Assembly (NCBI GenBank): GCA_023384455.1
Contig: JAHDWH010000010.1
Coordinates: 1-55,107 of the forward strand
DNA length: 55,107 nt
Origin: Caldilineaceae bacterium
GTDB lineage: Bacteria > Chloroflexota > Anaerolineae > Caldilineales > Caldilineaceae
Direction: 5' to 3'
The notes beneath the pieces were generated by a model, which did not search any database, was not told the origin of the DNA, and saw only the letters and a program-made list of their open reading frames with translations. A program made the position numbers and the translations under genes. Positions 27,101 to 37,180 of this stretch are shown here, one piece after another. The number at the start of each line of letters is the position of its first letter. Positions within the stretch are counted from its first letter, which is position 1.

Positions 27101-29503
27101 TCACTTCCGCGCCCGCAACAGCCCCCGCAGTGCGCCAAAAAACGCCCCAATTCCCTTCACCCATTCGCTGCCCCGCTGCCGGGTGCGCTGAAAACGGGGA
27201 CGGCTGGGGTTAGGCCCGGCGACAGAACGCTTGCCCCGGCTGTCTCTTGTTTTGACCGGTGGGGCCTGTCCCGGCACAGAGGCGGGGGTCTTGCCCTCGG
27301 CCAGGGCCTGCCAGAAGCGGCGGTCCTCGGCGGAGAGGGCGAGGCGGGCCAGAATCACCTGGGCCATCTGCTGCCGGTAGCGTTGGTCCCCGCTCCACCA
27401 GAGGGCGAAGAAGCTGTAAAAGCCCAGCCCTTTGGCCGTGACCGCCGCGGCCTGCACCTCCTCTCCGCCCCAGCGGGCCGGGGGCAGGGAGAGGGCGTGG
27501 CGGATGTTGCCCACCTGGGCCAGCACATTCTCGGCCTCGGCCTCCTGCAAGAAGCGGGAGAGGGGGCGGTCTGCCGGCGCGAAAATGTGCAGCCGCTCCT
27601 GGGCACGGGTGATAGCGACGTAGAGCAGGCGGCGCTCTTCGGCCAGATTCTCTTGCAGGGCGGACTGACAGTCCGCCTTACGTTCGTAGGGCAGGGTCCC
27701 CTCGCTGACGCCGGGGAGCAGAACCACCGGCCACTCCAGCCCTTTGGCCCGGTGGATGGTTGTCAGCGTCACCAGTTCCGCGCCCCCCTTGCGCCGCTGA
27801 TGGCTGCTCTCCAACTGGCCCACAAAACGCACGAAGCGTTCCACACTGCCCTGGCCTTGCGCCAGTTGGAGCAGGGCGTCGATGGCCCCGGCTTTGGCCT
27901 GACCCAAAGAGTCGTCCCCGCTGGCCCGCAGCAGTTCCTCCCGATAGCCCAATCGGTTGTCCAGTTCGGCCAGCAGACCTCGGGCGGGCCGGTCATTGAT
28001 GCTCCCCGGCTGCACCTGCCCGGCCAGCCAGGCCAGGTCCCCGGCGAACTTTTCCATCTGTTCCCCGCCCCGATTTCGGCTGCGGCTGGCAAAGGCGCGC
28101 AGGGCGGTGCTGAGGGGCTGCTGCTTCTCCGCCACCCAACGGCCAATCTCCTCGCCCACAGCCCGTGGCAGATAGCGGTTGGGCCGGTTGCGCAGCCGCG
28201 GCCAGAGGTCGAGAAACTCGTCGATGGTGTCGTCGGAGAGGGGTCGCCCGGCCAGCAGGTCCGCCTCGATCTGGCCCAGGCGGATATAGTCGAGCAGCAC
28301 CTTCGCCTCCTCCCGCTGGTAGAAGGGCCGTTCCCCCTCCACCCGATAGGGAACGCCGGCTTCGAGCAGGCAGGCTTCGATAGCTGCGGTCTGGGCGTAG
28401 AGGCGCACCAGCACCGCGATTCCCGGGGCCCGACGACCGTCGCGCAGGGCCCGCTGCACCTGCTCCACCACCGCCTGGCCCTGGGCCGCCTCGTCCACCG
28501 GGCGATGCAGGACTGTTTCGCCGTCAAAACCCTGGGTCAGCTTGACGCTTTTGGGGCTGCGCTGGGGGCTGTGGACGATCACCGCATTGGCCAGGGCCAC
28601 GTGGGAGGCTCGGCAACGGAAATTGTCTTCCAGAAAGTAGACCTTCGCACTGTGCCGTTTTTGAAAGTCGAGGATAAAACGGGGCTGCGCACCCCGCCAA
28701 CGGTAGATAGTCTGGTCGTCGTCGCCGATGACCATCAGATTGCCGTGAGGACGGGCGATCGTCTCGATGAGTTCGGCCTGGGCCAGATTCACATCCTGGA
28801 ATTCGTCCACCAGCAGACAGGCATAGGCGGACTGGACGGCTTTGAGGAGGCTGGGGTGGGCCATCAGCAGCTCCCAGGCCGATGTCACCATATCGTCGTA
28901 GCTGATCCAGCCCCGGCTGCGGCGCACGTCTTCGTAGAGGCGGAAGAGGGGGAGATACCAGGGCCGCTCCTCCGGCGGGCTGGCTTGGGTGGCGATGCGC
29001 CGGGCGCTGGGGGAAAGCTCAGCCCGGCCCAGCTCGGCGTAGGCCAGATTGCCTTTGCAACGGGCCACAAAGCTGAGGAAATCGTCCTGATCCAGCCGGT
29101 TCAACTCCGCCGCGTATTCCACTTTGCGCCGCCGGGCCTCGTCCAGCGCGGCCCAGAGAATGCGCCGCTCGATCCCGTCGAAACCGCCTTTGCTCTCGCT
29201 GGCGTCGGGCAACAGTCCCAGCTTCCCGGCCTGGCGCACAATCCCATAGCCCAGGCCGTGGAGGGTCTGGACCTGCACCCCTTCCACCCCCCGCCGTTTC
29301 AGATTGCGTTTGATGGAATCGGCCGCGTCCCGATTAAAAGAGGTCGCCAGAATCTCCCCCGGACGAAAGAGGCGCTGGCGCACCAGCCGTTCGATACGCG
29401 CCGTCATCGTCGTCGTCTTGCCCGCGCCGGCAGTGGCGAAGACCAGCGCGGGTCCCCGGTCGTGGGCCACGACGAGTTGCTGTTGGGGGGTGAGGGGGGA
29501 CAT
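27101..29503 (-). CDS. UvrD/PcrA-like superfamily 1 DNA helicase
   Basis: An 800-residue ATP-dependent 3'-5' helicase of the UvrD group. Visible motifs are Walker A TAGAGKT (24-30), LLVDEFQDVN (motif II), VIGDDDQTIYRWRGA (motif III), LTTIHRAKGLEWPVV (motif V) and RRLLYVAITRAQERL (motif VI). Between motifs V and VI the peptide RKADCQSAL is encoded by a palindromic repeat. The C-terminal tail is basic. Start ATG at 29503 overlaps the upstream peptidase stop (TAATG); the GTG at 29524 is a weaker alternative. It probably acts in DNA repair or replication restart. Confidence 0.9.
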   Translation of the reverse strand: MSPLTPQQQLVVAHDRGPALVFATAGAGKTTTMTARIERLVRQRLFRPGEILATSFNRDAADSIKRNLKRRGVEGVQVQTLHGLGYGIVRQAGKLGLLPDASESKGGFDGIERRILWAALDEARRRKVEYAAELNRLDQDDFLSFVARCKGNLAYAELGRAELSPSARRIATQASPPEERPWYLPLFRLYEDVRRSRGWISYDDMVTSAWELLMAHPSLLKAVQSAYACLLVDEFQDVNLAQAELIETIARPHGNLMVIGDDDQTIYRWRGAQPRFILDFQKRHSAKVYFLEDNFRCRASHVALANAVIVHSPQRSPKSVKLTQGFDGETVLHRPVDEAAQGQAVVEQVQRALRDGRRAPGIAVLVRLYAQTAAIEACLLEAGVPYRVEGERPFYQREEAKVLLDYIRLGQIEADLLAGRPLSDDTIDEFLDLWPRLRNRPNRYLPRAVGEEIGRWVAEKQQPLSTALRAFASRSRNRGGEQMEKFAGDLAWLAGQVQPGSINDRPARGLLAELDNRLGYREELLRASGDDSLGQAKAGAIDALLQLAQGQGSVERFVRFVGQLESSHQRRKGGAELVTLTTIHRAKGLEWPVVLLPGVSEGTLPYERKADCQSALQENLAEERRLLYVAITRAQERLHIFAPADRPLSRFLQEAEAENVLAQVGNIRHALSLPPARWGGEEVQAAAVTAKGLGFYSFFALWWSGDQRYRQQMAQVILARLALSAEDRRFWQALAEGKTPASVPGQAPPVKTRDSRGKRSVAGPNPSRPRFQRTRQRGSEWVKGIGAFFGALRGLLRARK
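27657..27682. repeat. Palindromic GGCGGACTGACAGTCCGCC unit inside the helicase gene
   Basis: A single unit related to the 46-base array at 19159 is inserted in frame in the helicase gene. It encodes RKADCQSAL at residues about 608-616, just before conserved motif VI. The reading frame is kept. Confidence 0.8.
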
Positions 29504-31173
29504 TACGGCAAAGGTCCAATCCACTTCTGATACAGCGAATCCGCCACCTGGGGGTCATACGCGCGCAATTCCGTGAGCAGATCGGCGGGCGTCACAATCT
29601 GAAAGCGGTAGTTCTCCTGATAGCTTTTGAGAAACGCCTCGAACTGGCGCTCGCCCAGGGCCTGGCGGATGGCGTCGTAGAAGAGCGCGCCTTTGCCGTA
29701 GACCACCGACTCGTACTGCACGCCGTCTTCGTAGACGGCTACGGGCTGGTTGAGGGGCGCGTCCGCGCCCCTGGCCGTGAGCAGATCGATCACCGCCTGC
29801 CAGCGCCGGGCTTGCAGACTCTCGGCAAAGCCCCGCCCCCGGATGGCCTCGTAGTAGAGTTTGCTGCTATACTCCCCAATCCCCTCATCCATCCAGGGCG
29901 TATTCACCGGGTCGTTGTGGACCAGCTGATACCACCACTGATGCGCGGCTTCGTGGACGGTGCGGATTTCCAGATCGGCCCGGTATTCGCCGTAGAGCTG
30001 CACGCCCAGCAGAAAAGCCTGGGGATATTCCATTCCCCGCACGCCCAGGGGCGCCGGGGCCAGCCGCAAATCTGCATAGCCGTAGGGACCGAAAAGATCG
30101 CTGTAGATGCGCAGGGCCGCGGCCGTGTATTGCAGGGCGGCTCGCCCGCTGGCCTCCTGGCCCGCCAGCCAATAGCTGGTAATGCGGGTGTCGTAGGCGG
30201 TGGTCGTGGCGCTCTCAAAGCGGTTGGATATATGCAGGAAAAACTCCCGCACCGGCCCTGTGACCCAGACATGACGGCTGATGCCCGGCCCGGCTACAGT
30301 ACTGGTGATGAGCGTACCGCTGGTCACGGGGATCTGGTCGCTGGGCAGGGTGGCTGTGACCACAAAGAGCGACGCCAGATTGAAGGCCGCATCCCCCCGC
30401 ACGCTGCCCCGCTCCAGCCACCACTGGCCTGTGCCGGTGGTCAGCCCCGGCTGGTAGACGGCCAGGGAAGGATAAAAGAGGGGCAGGCTGAGCATCTCCT
30501 GGCTGTTGCCAAAGAGCCGGTAGGCCAGGGGCGTGTCGCTCCACTGGGGAATGTCCAGAATCCAACTCAGGTAGACGGTCGTGGCTTTGCCGGTGAGCAG
30601 GGCCACAGGCAACTCCACCCGCACGGCCGTATTCTGGTTCTGATAGGAAAAGGGCACGGCCCGCCCGCCGATGGCCGCGCTCTGAATGCTGAGCAGCCCG
30701 CCGTACTGTTCCAGGTTGGGGTAGAGGCGGAAAATCACATACGTCCAGGGGTCCGGGCTGGTGTTGGTGAAGTGGATATAGGCCGTGCCGGTAAGGACTT
30801 CCAGGCTGTTGTCCAGATCGACGGACAGCTCGTAGCGGGGCATAGGCTCCAGTACCCCGTTGTCGGGCCAGGCGCTGGCGGGCATAGCCGGGCGATAGAG
30901 CGCATAGGGATCGGCTGGGGTGACATTGCCGCCCACACACGCGGCCAACAGACCGATTAAAAGAAGCGGCCAAATGAGGGAAACAAAAAAGGGAATGGAA
31001 CGCGGATGACGCGGCGGTGTCCCTTCGATGAACTCAGGACATCGCCTGAGCCTGCGGTGTCCTGAGCTTGTCGAAGGGTCGAAGGGATCGAGCGGATGTA
31101 GGCGGATCAAAAAAAATCCGTTTTTATCCGCCCCATCCGCGTCATCCGCGTTCCATTCTTCTCTTCTATCCAT
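29503..31173 (-). CDS. M1-type metallopeptidase, probable lipoprotein, with a disturbed start
   Basis: A zinc peptidase of the M1/gluzincin clan, 556 residues from the first ATG. The zinc site is HEAAH (coded near 29940-29957) followed 18 residues later by Glu in TPWMDEGIGEYSS. The signal segment FFVSLIWPLLLIGLLAAC with a lipobox begins only around residue 61 of this frame. The preceding 60 residues are encoded by dispersed repeats. No ATG, GTG or TTG lies close before the signal, so the true start may be a rare ATT near 30996 or may have been displaced. The protein is probably anchored outside the membrane and degrades peptides. Its stop overlaps the helicase start. Confidence 0.75.
   Translation of the reverse strand: MDRREEWNADDADGADKNGFFLIRLHPLDPFDPSTSSGHRRLRRCPEFIEGTPPRHPRSIPFFVSLIWPLLLIGLLAACVGGNVTPADPYALYRPAMPASAWPDNGVLEPMPRYELSVDLDNSLEVLTGTAYIHFTNTSPDPWTYVIFRLYPNLEQYGGLLSIQSAAIGGRAVPFSYQNQNTAVRVELPVALLTGKATTVYLSWILDIPQWSDTPLAYRLFGNSQEMLSLPLFYPSLAVYQPGLTTGTGQWWLERGSVRGDAAFNLASLFVVTATLPSDQIPVTSGTLITSTVAGPGISRHVWVTGPVREFFLHISNRFESATTTAYDTRITSYWLAGQEASGRAALQYTAAALRIYSDLFGPYGYADLRLAPAPLGVRGMEYPQAFLLGVQLYGEYRADLEIRTVHEAAHQWWYQLVHNDPVNTPWMDEGIGEYSSKLYYEAIRGRGFAESLQARRWQAVIDLLTARGADAPLNQPVAVYEDGVQYESVVYGKGALFYDAIRQALGERQFEAFLKSYQENYRFQIVTPADLLTELRAYDPQVADSLYQKWIGPLP
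30985..31160. repeat. Composite repeat cluster at the 5' end of the peptidase gene
   Basis: ACGCGGATGACGCGG-type repeats flank a segment containing TGAGCTTGTCGAAGGG and an inverted, diverged CTTCGATGAACTCAGGACA copy. The second motif recurs at 55018-55090. The cluster occupies the expected start region of the peptidase. Confidence 0.65.
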
Positions 31174-31393
31174 TTCTCTGCGCCTCTGCGTCTCTGCGGG
31201 AGAATTTTTTGGCTCAGTTATCTCTGCTTACCAACCACATAATGCCCAGTATAGCACGCGTGCCGGTCGGGATGAAATGCCGGGCAATTTCCGCTTGATT
31301 GCCCGCCCAGCCCTGTGCTATACTGCACAGGAACGTTTGTTCCAGTAAACGGTCCGGAACAGATTCGGTTGACTGCGACTTTCGGGTTCGGCA

Positions 31394-31458
31394 AGAAACG
31401 TAAATCGTGAAACGTGAGTTTGGGCCTTCTGATTTCACCTTTCACGCCTCACGTCTCG
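31394..31458. repeat. CGTGAAACGTGA palindromic repeat, copy 2
   Basis: Arms with AATCGTGAAACGTGAG and TTTCACGCCTCACG lie in the gap before ftsK. The rest of the 314-base gap 31174-31487 holds no gene that I can support. Confidence 0.65.
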
Positions 31459-31487
31459 GCCAGCCGCATAGACACCCACTACACCCA

Positions 31488-34085
31488 ATGGCAACCAGAC
31501 GCAAAAAGAAGTCGAGCGAACTCGACGAAATCCTCCAGATGCTGGGCTTCCTCCTGCGCACCGAAGTGCAGGGGATTGTGTTGGTGCTGCTCTCGGTTTT
31601 TACACTGCTGAGTCTGTTTACCAACAGCCGGGGCAGCATCACCGGCGCGTGGATCGATCTGGTGCGCTCGCTCACCGGCGACGGGGTGTGGGGCGTGCCG
31701 TTGCTCACCGGCGCACTGGGGCTGTGGATGGTGATCCGGGCTGTGGACAAAATGCCCGATCTGCCCTGGCAGAAGCCAACCGGTGTGCTGCTGATCTTCC
31801 TGGCCTACATCACCGGCGCCAGTCTGCTCTCCCCCTCTTTTGTGCGGATGGCCCAGGCCGAGCAGGGCGAAGCGGGGGGCTGGATCGGTTTTTATCTGGC
31901 CGACCTGCTGGAAGCGGCCCTGAGCCTGTGGGGGGCCTGGGCCGGGGTGACAGCCCTGGCTGTGCTGGGTCTCGTCCTGCTCACCGACCGGATGCTCCTC
32001 GACATTTTCCTGGACAGTTGGGACGCGCTGGCGGATATGCTGACAGAACGCAAGACTGTCCGCGGCGAAGGGATGCCCGACATCCAGCCCGCTCTGCCCA
32101 TGCCCAGCGGCGAGATTCCCGGCTGGAAGCGGTTGCTGGACCGCTTCCGCCGCAAACGGGACGACGAGGAGACCGGCCATTGGGTCGGGCTGCCCGCCAG
32201 TCTGACCGGCAAGAACCCGGCCAGCCCCGCCCAGCAAAACCCGCCCGCCCAGGCCCCTCCCCCACCCGCGGTCGGGACAGCTCGCCAGCCCCTCACCCCG
32301 GCCAGCCCCGATGCCGCGCTCAGCCCCCGCATTGTGGGCGGCGTGCAGCAGTGGCAGTTGCCCCGGCTGGCCGATATGCTCGATTCCTGGGATCGCTATG
32401 TGGACAGCGACGAGGACATTCGCCGCCGGGGACGGCTGATCGAGGATACCCTGGCCCTCTTCGGCGTCCCCGCGGATTTCGAGGGGGTCAACGCCGGGCC
32501 GACTGTCACCCAGTTCCTCATCCGCCCCGGCTATATCGAGCGCACCATCCGGGGTGAGACGAAGAAGACGAAAGTCAAAGTCAGCAAAATCGCCGGGCTG
32601 GCCAACGACCTGGCCCTGGCCCTGGCCGCCTCGAATGTGCGCATCGAAGCCCCCATCCCCGGCACAAATTACGTGGGAATCGAAGTCCCCAACAGCGCCA
32701 GCAACAATGTGGGGCTGAAGGAATTGATGGAGAGCGAAGTCTTTCAGGCCGCCCAGCAAAAGTTCAAAATGCCCATTGCCCTGGGTGAAGATGTGAAGGG
32801 CAAGGCGGCGGTGGCGGATATGGCGCGGATGCCCCATCTGCTCATCGCCGGGGCCACAGGCACGGGCAAGTCGGTCTGCATCAACTCGATTATCGGCTGC
32901 CTGCTCCTGACCCACACGCCAGAGACTCTGCGTTTTCTGATGATCGACCCCAAAATGGTGGAGTTGAGCAACTACAACGGCGTGCCCCATCTGCTCAGCC
33001 CGGTGGTGACGGAGGTGGATCGGGCCGCGGGGGTGCTCTTTTGGGCGGTCAAGGAGATGGAGCGGCGCTACCAGCTTCTCAGCAAAGCCAACGCCCGGGA
33101 TTTGGAGCGCTACAACGCTATCCTGCGCAAGGAGGGCCAGGAGGTGCTGCCCTTCGTCGTCATTGTCGTGGACGAGATGGCCGATCTGATGATGGCCGCG
33201 CCGGAGGAGGTGGAGAAGCACATCTGCCGTCTGGCCCAGATGGCCCGGGCCGTGGGCATCCATCTGATCATCGCCACCCAACGCCCGTCGGTGGATGTGA
33301 TTACGGGTCTGATCAAAGCCAACTTTCCAGCGCGTATCGCCTTTGCGGTGACCAGTCAGACCGACAGCCGGGTGGTCTTGGACGTGCCCGGCGCTGATCG
33401 GCTGCTGGGCCGGGGGGATATGCTCTTTATGGCCCCGGACTCCAGCAAACTGGAACGCTTGCAGGGGACGTGGCTGCACGACGACGAGACCAATCGGATT
33501 GTGCGCTATTGGAAGGGTATCCGCAGTCTGGAAAATTATACCGCGCCTACCCTGCCCGATGTGACCGCACCGGTGGTCAGCCCCCTGCCCGACCCGCTCG
33601 GCTTGCCTGAAGCAGGCGTGTCTGCCCCAGCCGCCAAAGCCAACGACTGGGCCGACTCGTATGTGAGTGGTGGGCCATCCAAAACGGGGCCGATGGTACA
33701 GCCCCTTTTTGACCAGATCGAAACGATGAAAGCCGTGGATGCCCGGGACGATCTCTTTGATGAGGCGGTGATAGCTGTGCAGGAAGCAGGCCGGGGATCG
33801 ACGACGCTGCTGCAACGCAAGCTGCGCATCGGCTACAGTCGGGCCAGCCGTCTGGTGGAGCAGTTGGAGCAGGCGGGTATCCTCGGCCCGGATCAGGGCG
33901 GCAACGCGGGGCGGCCTCTCTTGCAGGGCGGAAAGCCGGCTCCTCAACCGTCCCCGCCGCCCGCACAGGGCACACCAGCGGGTCAGCGGCCCGGCAGTCA
34001 AAGGCCAAACGTCAAAGACGAGGGCCTGCTCGAACCCCGCATCATCGGCGAAGACACGGACCCGCCGACGCGGATTTGGATGTAA
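31488..34085 (+). CDS. ftsK: DNA translocase FtsK/SpoIIIE
   Basis: A membrane-anchored hexameric motor that pumps chromosome ends through the closing septum. The 865-residue protein has four N-terminal membrane helices (about residues 25-175) and a Pro/Ala-rich linker of about 100 residues. The RecA-like motor follows, with Walker A GATGTGKS (455-462), Walker B VVIVVDEMADL and the ATQRPSVDVITGLIKANFP segment. A C-terminal winged-helix gamma domain (YSRASRLVEQLEQAGILGPD) reads chromosomal polarity sequences, followed by a low-complexity tail. The ATG at 31488 gives a normal N-terminus. The in-frame start at 31407 lies in a repeat. No ribosome site is seen. Confidence 0.95.
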   Translation: MATRRKKKSSELDEILQMLGFLLRTEVQGIVLVLLSVFTLLSLFTNSRGSITGAWIDLVRSLTGDGVWGVPLLTGALGLWMVIRAVDKMPDLPWQKPTGVLLIFLAYITGASLLSPSFVRMAQAEQGEAGGWIGFYLADLLEAALSLWGAWAGVTALAVLGLVLLTDRMLLDIFLDSWDALADMLTERKTVRGEGMPDIQPALPMPSGEIPGWKRLLDRFRRKRDDEETGHWVGLPASLTGKNPASPAQQNPPAQAPPPPAVGTARQPLTPASPDAALSPRIVGGVQQWQLPRLADMLDSWDRYVDSDEDIRRRGRLIEDTLALFGVPADFEGVNAGPTVTQFLIRPGYIERTIRGETKKTKVKVSKIAGLANDLALALAASNVRIEAPIPGTNYVGIEVPNSASNNVGLKELMESEVFQAAQQKFKMPIALGEDVKGKAAVADMARMPHLLIAGATGTGKSVCINSIIGCLLLTHTPETLRFLMIDPKMVELSNYNGVPHLLSPVVTEVDRAAGVLFWAVKEMERRYQLLSKANARDLERYNAILRKEGQEVLPFVVIVVDEMADLMMAAPEEVEKHICRLAQMARAVGIHLIIATQRPSVDVITGLIKANFPARIAFAVTSQTDSRVVLDVPGADRLLGRGDMLFMAPDSSKLERLQGTWLHDDETNRIVRYWKGIRSLENYTAPTLPDVTAPVVSPLPDPLGLPEAGVSAPAAKANDWADSYVSGGPSKTGPMVQPLFDQIETMKAVDARDDLFDEAVIAVQEAGRGSTTLLQRKLRIGYSRASRLVEQLEQAGILGPDQGGNAGRPLLQGGKPAPQPSPPPAQGTPAGQRPGSQRPNVKDEGLLEPRIIGEDTDPPTRIWM

Positions 34086-34092
34086 GACGGTC

Positions 34093-34132
34093 AGAAGTTC
34101 GACTTTTTCCGAAAAGTCGAACTTCTTTCTTT
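34093..34132 (+). terminator. Intrinsic terminator after ftsK
   Basis: AGAAGTTCGACTTTT (34093-34107) and AAAAGTCGAACTTCT (34112-34126) form a perfect 15-base stem with a TCCG loop, followed by a T-rich tail. It begins seven bases after the ftsK stop. Confidence 0.9.
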
Positions 34133-34151
34133 ACTATCGTCAGCCTTCTGT

Positions 34152-34181
34152 CTGACCTTTTTTCTCCGATTGGTGTATGAT
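34152..34181 (+). promoter_or_regulatory. Possible promoter of the cation ATPase gene
   Basis: CTGACC (34152-34157) and TATGAT (34176-34181) are separated by 18 bases. They lie between the ftsK terminator and the ATPase gene, where a new promoter is expected. The -35 is only a partial match. Confidence 0.4.
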
Positions 34182-34257
34182 TGGGAGTAACCGAGCCACA
34201 CTGACGCGGCCCGGTTTCCATCCGTCCCAGGGCTGTGGCCCGAAAGGATGACCCCCA

Positions 34258-37158
34258 ATGACGACGCTCTCCCCCCCCCGCCCGTCCGGGCCGCGCGCCG
34301 GCCCAGAGGCCGCCCGCGCTTCGTCCCACGCCCCATCCGACCCGGTTGTTTGGCACACCCTTTCCGTGGCCGAATCTTTGCGCAGGCTGGATGTGGACCC
34401 CGCCGAAGGTCTGGGCAGCCAGGAAATCGCCCGGCGGCTGGCCCGTTTTGGTCCCAACGAATTGAAAGAAGTGGACGGGGTGCGCCCCTGGCAGTTGCTT
34501 CTGCACCAGTTCACCGAGCCGCTGGTGTTGGTGCTGATCGCCGCGGCCCTGCTCTCCGGGCTGGTCTGGGCCTTTGACGGCCACGAACCCCTGCCCTACG
34601 AAGCGATTGTGATTCTGTCGATTGTTCTGCTCAATGCGGGCCTGGGCTTCTTTCAGGAATACCAGGCCGAGCAGGCCGTAGCCGCGTTGAAACGGATGGC
34701 CGCGCCCCTTTCGACTGTGCGCCGGGGCCGGCGGGTCTCCCAGATTCCCGCGGCAGCGCTGGTCCCCGGCGATGTGCTGCTGCTGGACGCGGGCTGTCGT
34801 ATCCCCGCCGATGCCCGCCTGTTCCACACCGCCAATCTGGAGGTGGAAGAAGCGGCGCTCACCGGCGAATCTTTGCCCGTACGCAAGCAGAGCGCAGCCC
34901 TGACCGATCCCAGCCTGCCCCTGGGCGACCGCACAAATATGCTTTTTGTGGGCAGCGCGGTGACCTATGGCCGGGGCGAGGCGGTGGTGACGGCCACGGG
35001 AATGGAGACGCAGATGGGCGCGATTGCCACGCTGCTCCAGGCGGTGGAGGAGGAGGAGACGCCCCTGCAACGGGAGTTGACGCGGGTGGGCAAGCAGTTG
35101 GGGCTGCTGGTGCTGGTAGTGGCGCTGGTGGTGATTGTGACGGGAATGTTGACCGCCGACCAACTGACCAGCCGCCGAATGCTGGAACTCTTCCTCTTTG
35201 GGGTGGCTCTGGCTGTGGCCGCCATCCCCGAAGGGCTGCCCGCAATTGTGACGGCGGTGTTGGCCTTGGGTGTGCGGCGGATGGCCAGTCGCAATGCGAT
35301 TGTGCGCCGTCTGCCCGCGGTGGAGACTCTGGGCAGCGCTACTGTCATTTGCAGCGACAAGACCGGAACCCTCACCCGCAACGAAATGTGTGTGCGTCGG
35401 CTGCTGTTGGGTGGGGAACGGGTGCTGGCGGTGGAAGGCGAGGGCTATGCGCCGTCGGGCCGTTTTGTGGACGAAGCCGGCCAGACCCTCCCCAGCGAAG
35501 ACGAGGCTCTGCGCGCGCTCTTGCGCTGTGCCCTGCTCAACAACGACGCCACCCTTCTGCATATGGAGGACGACCAGTGGCGTATTGTGGGCGACCCGAC
35601 TGAAGGCGCGTTGGTGACAGCCGCGGCCAAGATCGGTCTGGACGGGGGGCGGTTGCGCCGGGAGTATCCCCGCCAGGGGGAGATTCCCTTTAGCTCTGAG
35701 CGCAAGCGGATGACGACCCTCCACACCGTCGGCGGTCAGTCGATGGCATTTGTCAAAGGCGCGCCGGATGTGGTGATCGATCTGTGTACATCCCTGCGCC
35801 GGGATGGCTGCGTCGTCCCTCTGAGCGATGGGGATCGGCGGACGATTCTGGCCCACAACGAGGCTTTTGCATCCAGCGCCCTGCGCACGCTGGGCTTTGC
35901 CTCCCGTCTGCTGCCGGTCCAGAGTGGCGCTGGGTCCGAACCCTGCGCCGAGGATGTGGAGCGGGAACTGGTCTGGGAGGGGCTGGCCGGGATGATTGAC
36001 CCGCCGCGAGCCGAGGCAAAAGAAGCCGTGGCCCAGGCCAAAGGCGCGGGCATTCGCACAATAATGATTACGGGCGATCACCAGCTGACGGCCCTGGCGA
36101 TTGCCACCGAGTTGGGGATTGCCGACGACCAGGCCCGGGTCGTCATCGGGCAGGAGTTGGCGGAGATGGATGAGGCCACACTGGCGGTCACTGTGCGGGA
36201 GGTAAATGTCTATGCTCGGGTGAATCCGATCCACAAACTGCGTATTGTGCGGGCGCTGAAGGCCCAGGGCGAAGTGGTGGCCATGACCGGCGATGGGGTG
36301 AACGATGCGCCGGCCCTGCGCCAGGCCGATATCGGCATTGCCATGGGCATTACGGGCACGGATGTGAGCAAAGAGGCCAGTGATATGATTCTGGCCGACG
36401 ACAACTTTGCCACGATTGTGGCCGCGATTGGCGAGGGGCGGGCCATTCTGGACAATGTACGCAAGTTTATCCGCTATCTGCTCAGCAGCAACGCGGGCGA
36501 AGTGTTGACTGTCTTTGGCGGGATGTTGGCCGCGGGTCTGCTGGGGCTGTACAGCGCTGACGGCACAATTCTGCTGGCGCTGCTGGCTGTGCAGATTCTC
36601 TGGATCAATCTGGTCACCGATGGGGGGCCAGCCCTGGCCTTGGGGTTGGACACGCCGGAGTCCGGGCTGATGGAGCGCCCCCCCCGCCGGGCCGACGAGG
36701 GCATTATCACCGGTTCGATGTGGCTGCTGGTGGGGCTGGTAGGGCTGGTGATGATGGTGGGCACGCTGCTGGTCTTCGACGCCTATCTGCCCGGTGGCCT
36801 GCTCACCCCTGGCTGGTTGGTCACCCTGGGGGACGATCCGGTTCGCCACGCCCGCTCGGTTGCCTTTACCACACTGGTCCTTTTTCAGCTTTTCAACGTC
36901 TTCAATTGTCGCAGCCAACAGCAGAGCGCGCTCAACGGTCAATTCTTTCAAAATGGCTGGCTCTGGCTGGCTGTCATCGGTAGCGTTCTGCTCCAATGTG
37001 GTATACTCTATCTGCCGTCGTTCCAACGGGCTTTTGATGTGACGCCCCTCTCGGCTATGGACTGGCTGGTGGCGGCTGTGGTCGCCAGTTCGGTGCTGGT
37101 TGTGATGGAGAGTGTCAAGCGGGGGCAGCGAGCGGGCAAACGGGTAATTACCGAATAA
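34258..37158 (+). CDS. P2-type (Ca2+-like) cation-transporting ATPase
   Basis: An ion pump of 966 residues with the full P-type ATPase layout: N-terminal cation_ATPase_N segment, actuator TGES (202-205), PEGLP in M4 (324-328), phosphorylated Asp367 in DKTGT, and the hinge [20 protein letters not shown]. In M5 and M6, SSNAGEV and NLVTDG keep the Asn, Glu and Asp positions used for calcium binding in SERCA-type pumps. Ca2+ (or Mn2+) export is therefore the best guess; Na+/K+ transport is less likely. AAAGGA lies nine bases before the ATG. Confidence 0.9.
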   Translation: MTTLSPPRPSGPRAGPEAARASSHAPSDPVVWHTLSVAESLRRLDVDPAEGLGSQEIARRLARFGPNELKEVDGVRPWQLLLHQFTEPLVLVLIAAALLSGLVWAFDGHEPLPYEAIVILSIVLLNAGLGFFQEYQAEQAVAALKRMAAPLSTVRRGRRVSQIPAAALVPGDVLLLDAGCRIPADARLFHTANLEVEEAALTGESLPVRKQSAALTDPSLPLGDRTNMLFVGSAVTYGRGEAVVTATGMETQMGAIATLLQAVEEEETPLQRELTRVGKQLGLLVLVVALVVIVTGMLTADQLTSRRMLELFLFGVALAVAAIPEGLPAIVTAVLALGVRRMASRNAIVRRLPAVETLGSATVICSDKTGTLTRNEMCVRRLLLGGERVLAVEGEGYAPSGRFVDEAGQTLPSEDEALRALLRCALLNNDATLLHMEDDQWRIVGDPTEGALVTAAAKIGLDGGRLRREYPRQGEIPFSSERKRMTTLHTVGGQSMAFVKGAPDVVIDLCTSLRRDGCVVPLSDGDRRTILAHNEAFASSALRTLGFASRLLPVQSGAGSEPCAEDVERELVWEGLAGMIDPPRAEAKEAVAQAKGAGIRTIMITGDHQLTALAIATELGIADDQARVVIGQELAEMDEATLAVTVREVNVYARVNPIHKLRIVRALKAQGEVVAMTGDGVNDAPALRQADIGIAMGITGTDVSKEASDMILADDNFATIVAAIGEGRAILDNVRKFIRYLLSSNAGEVLTVFGGMLAAGLLGLYSADGTILLALLAVQILWINLVTDGGPALALGLDTPESGLMERPPRRADEGIITGSMWLLVGLVGLVMMVGTLLVFDAYLPGGLLTPGWLVTLGDDPVRHARSVAFTTLVLFQLFNVFNCRSQQQSALNGQFFQNGWLWLAVIGSVLLQCGILYLPSFQRAFDVTPLSAMDWLVAAVVASSVLVVMESVKRGQRAGKRVITE

Positions 37159-37180
37159 CTGATGGGCTGGGAGCAGGCAG

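Noticed and set aside
27017-29530. 837-codon plus-strand frame opposite the helicase
   Set aside because: The minus strand carries all helicase motifs. This frame begins inside the palindromic terminator and shows no domain.
34042-37026. 994-codon minus-strand frame opposite the cation ATPase
   Set aside because: The plus strand encodes every P-type ATPase motif in order, while this frame is rich in His, Gln and Arg without any motif.
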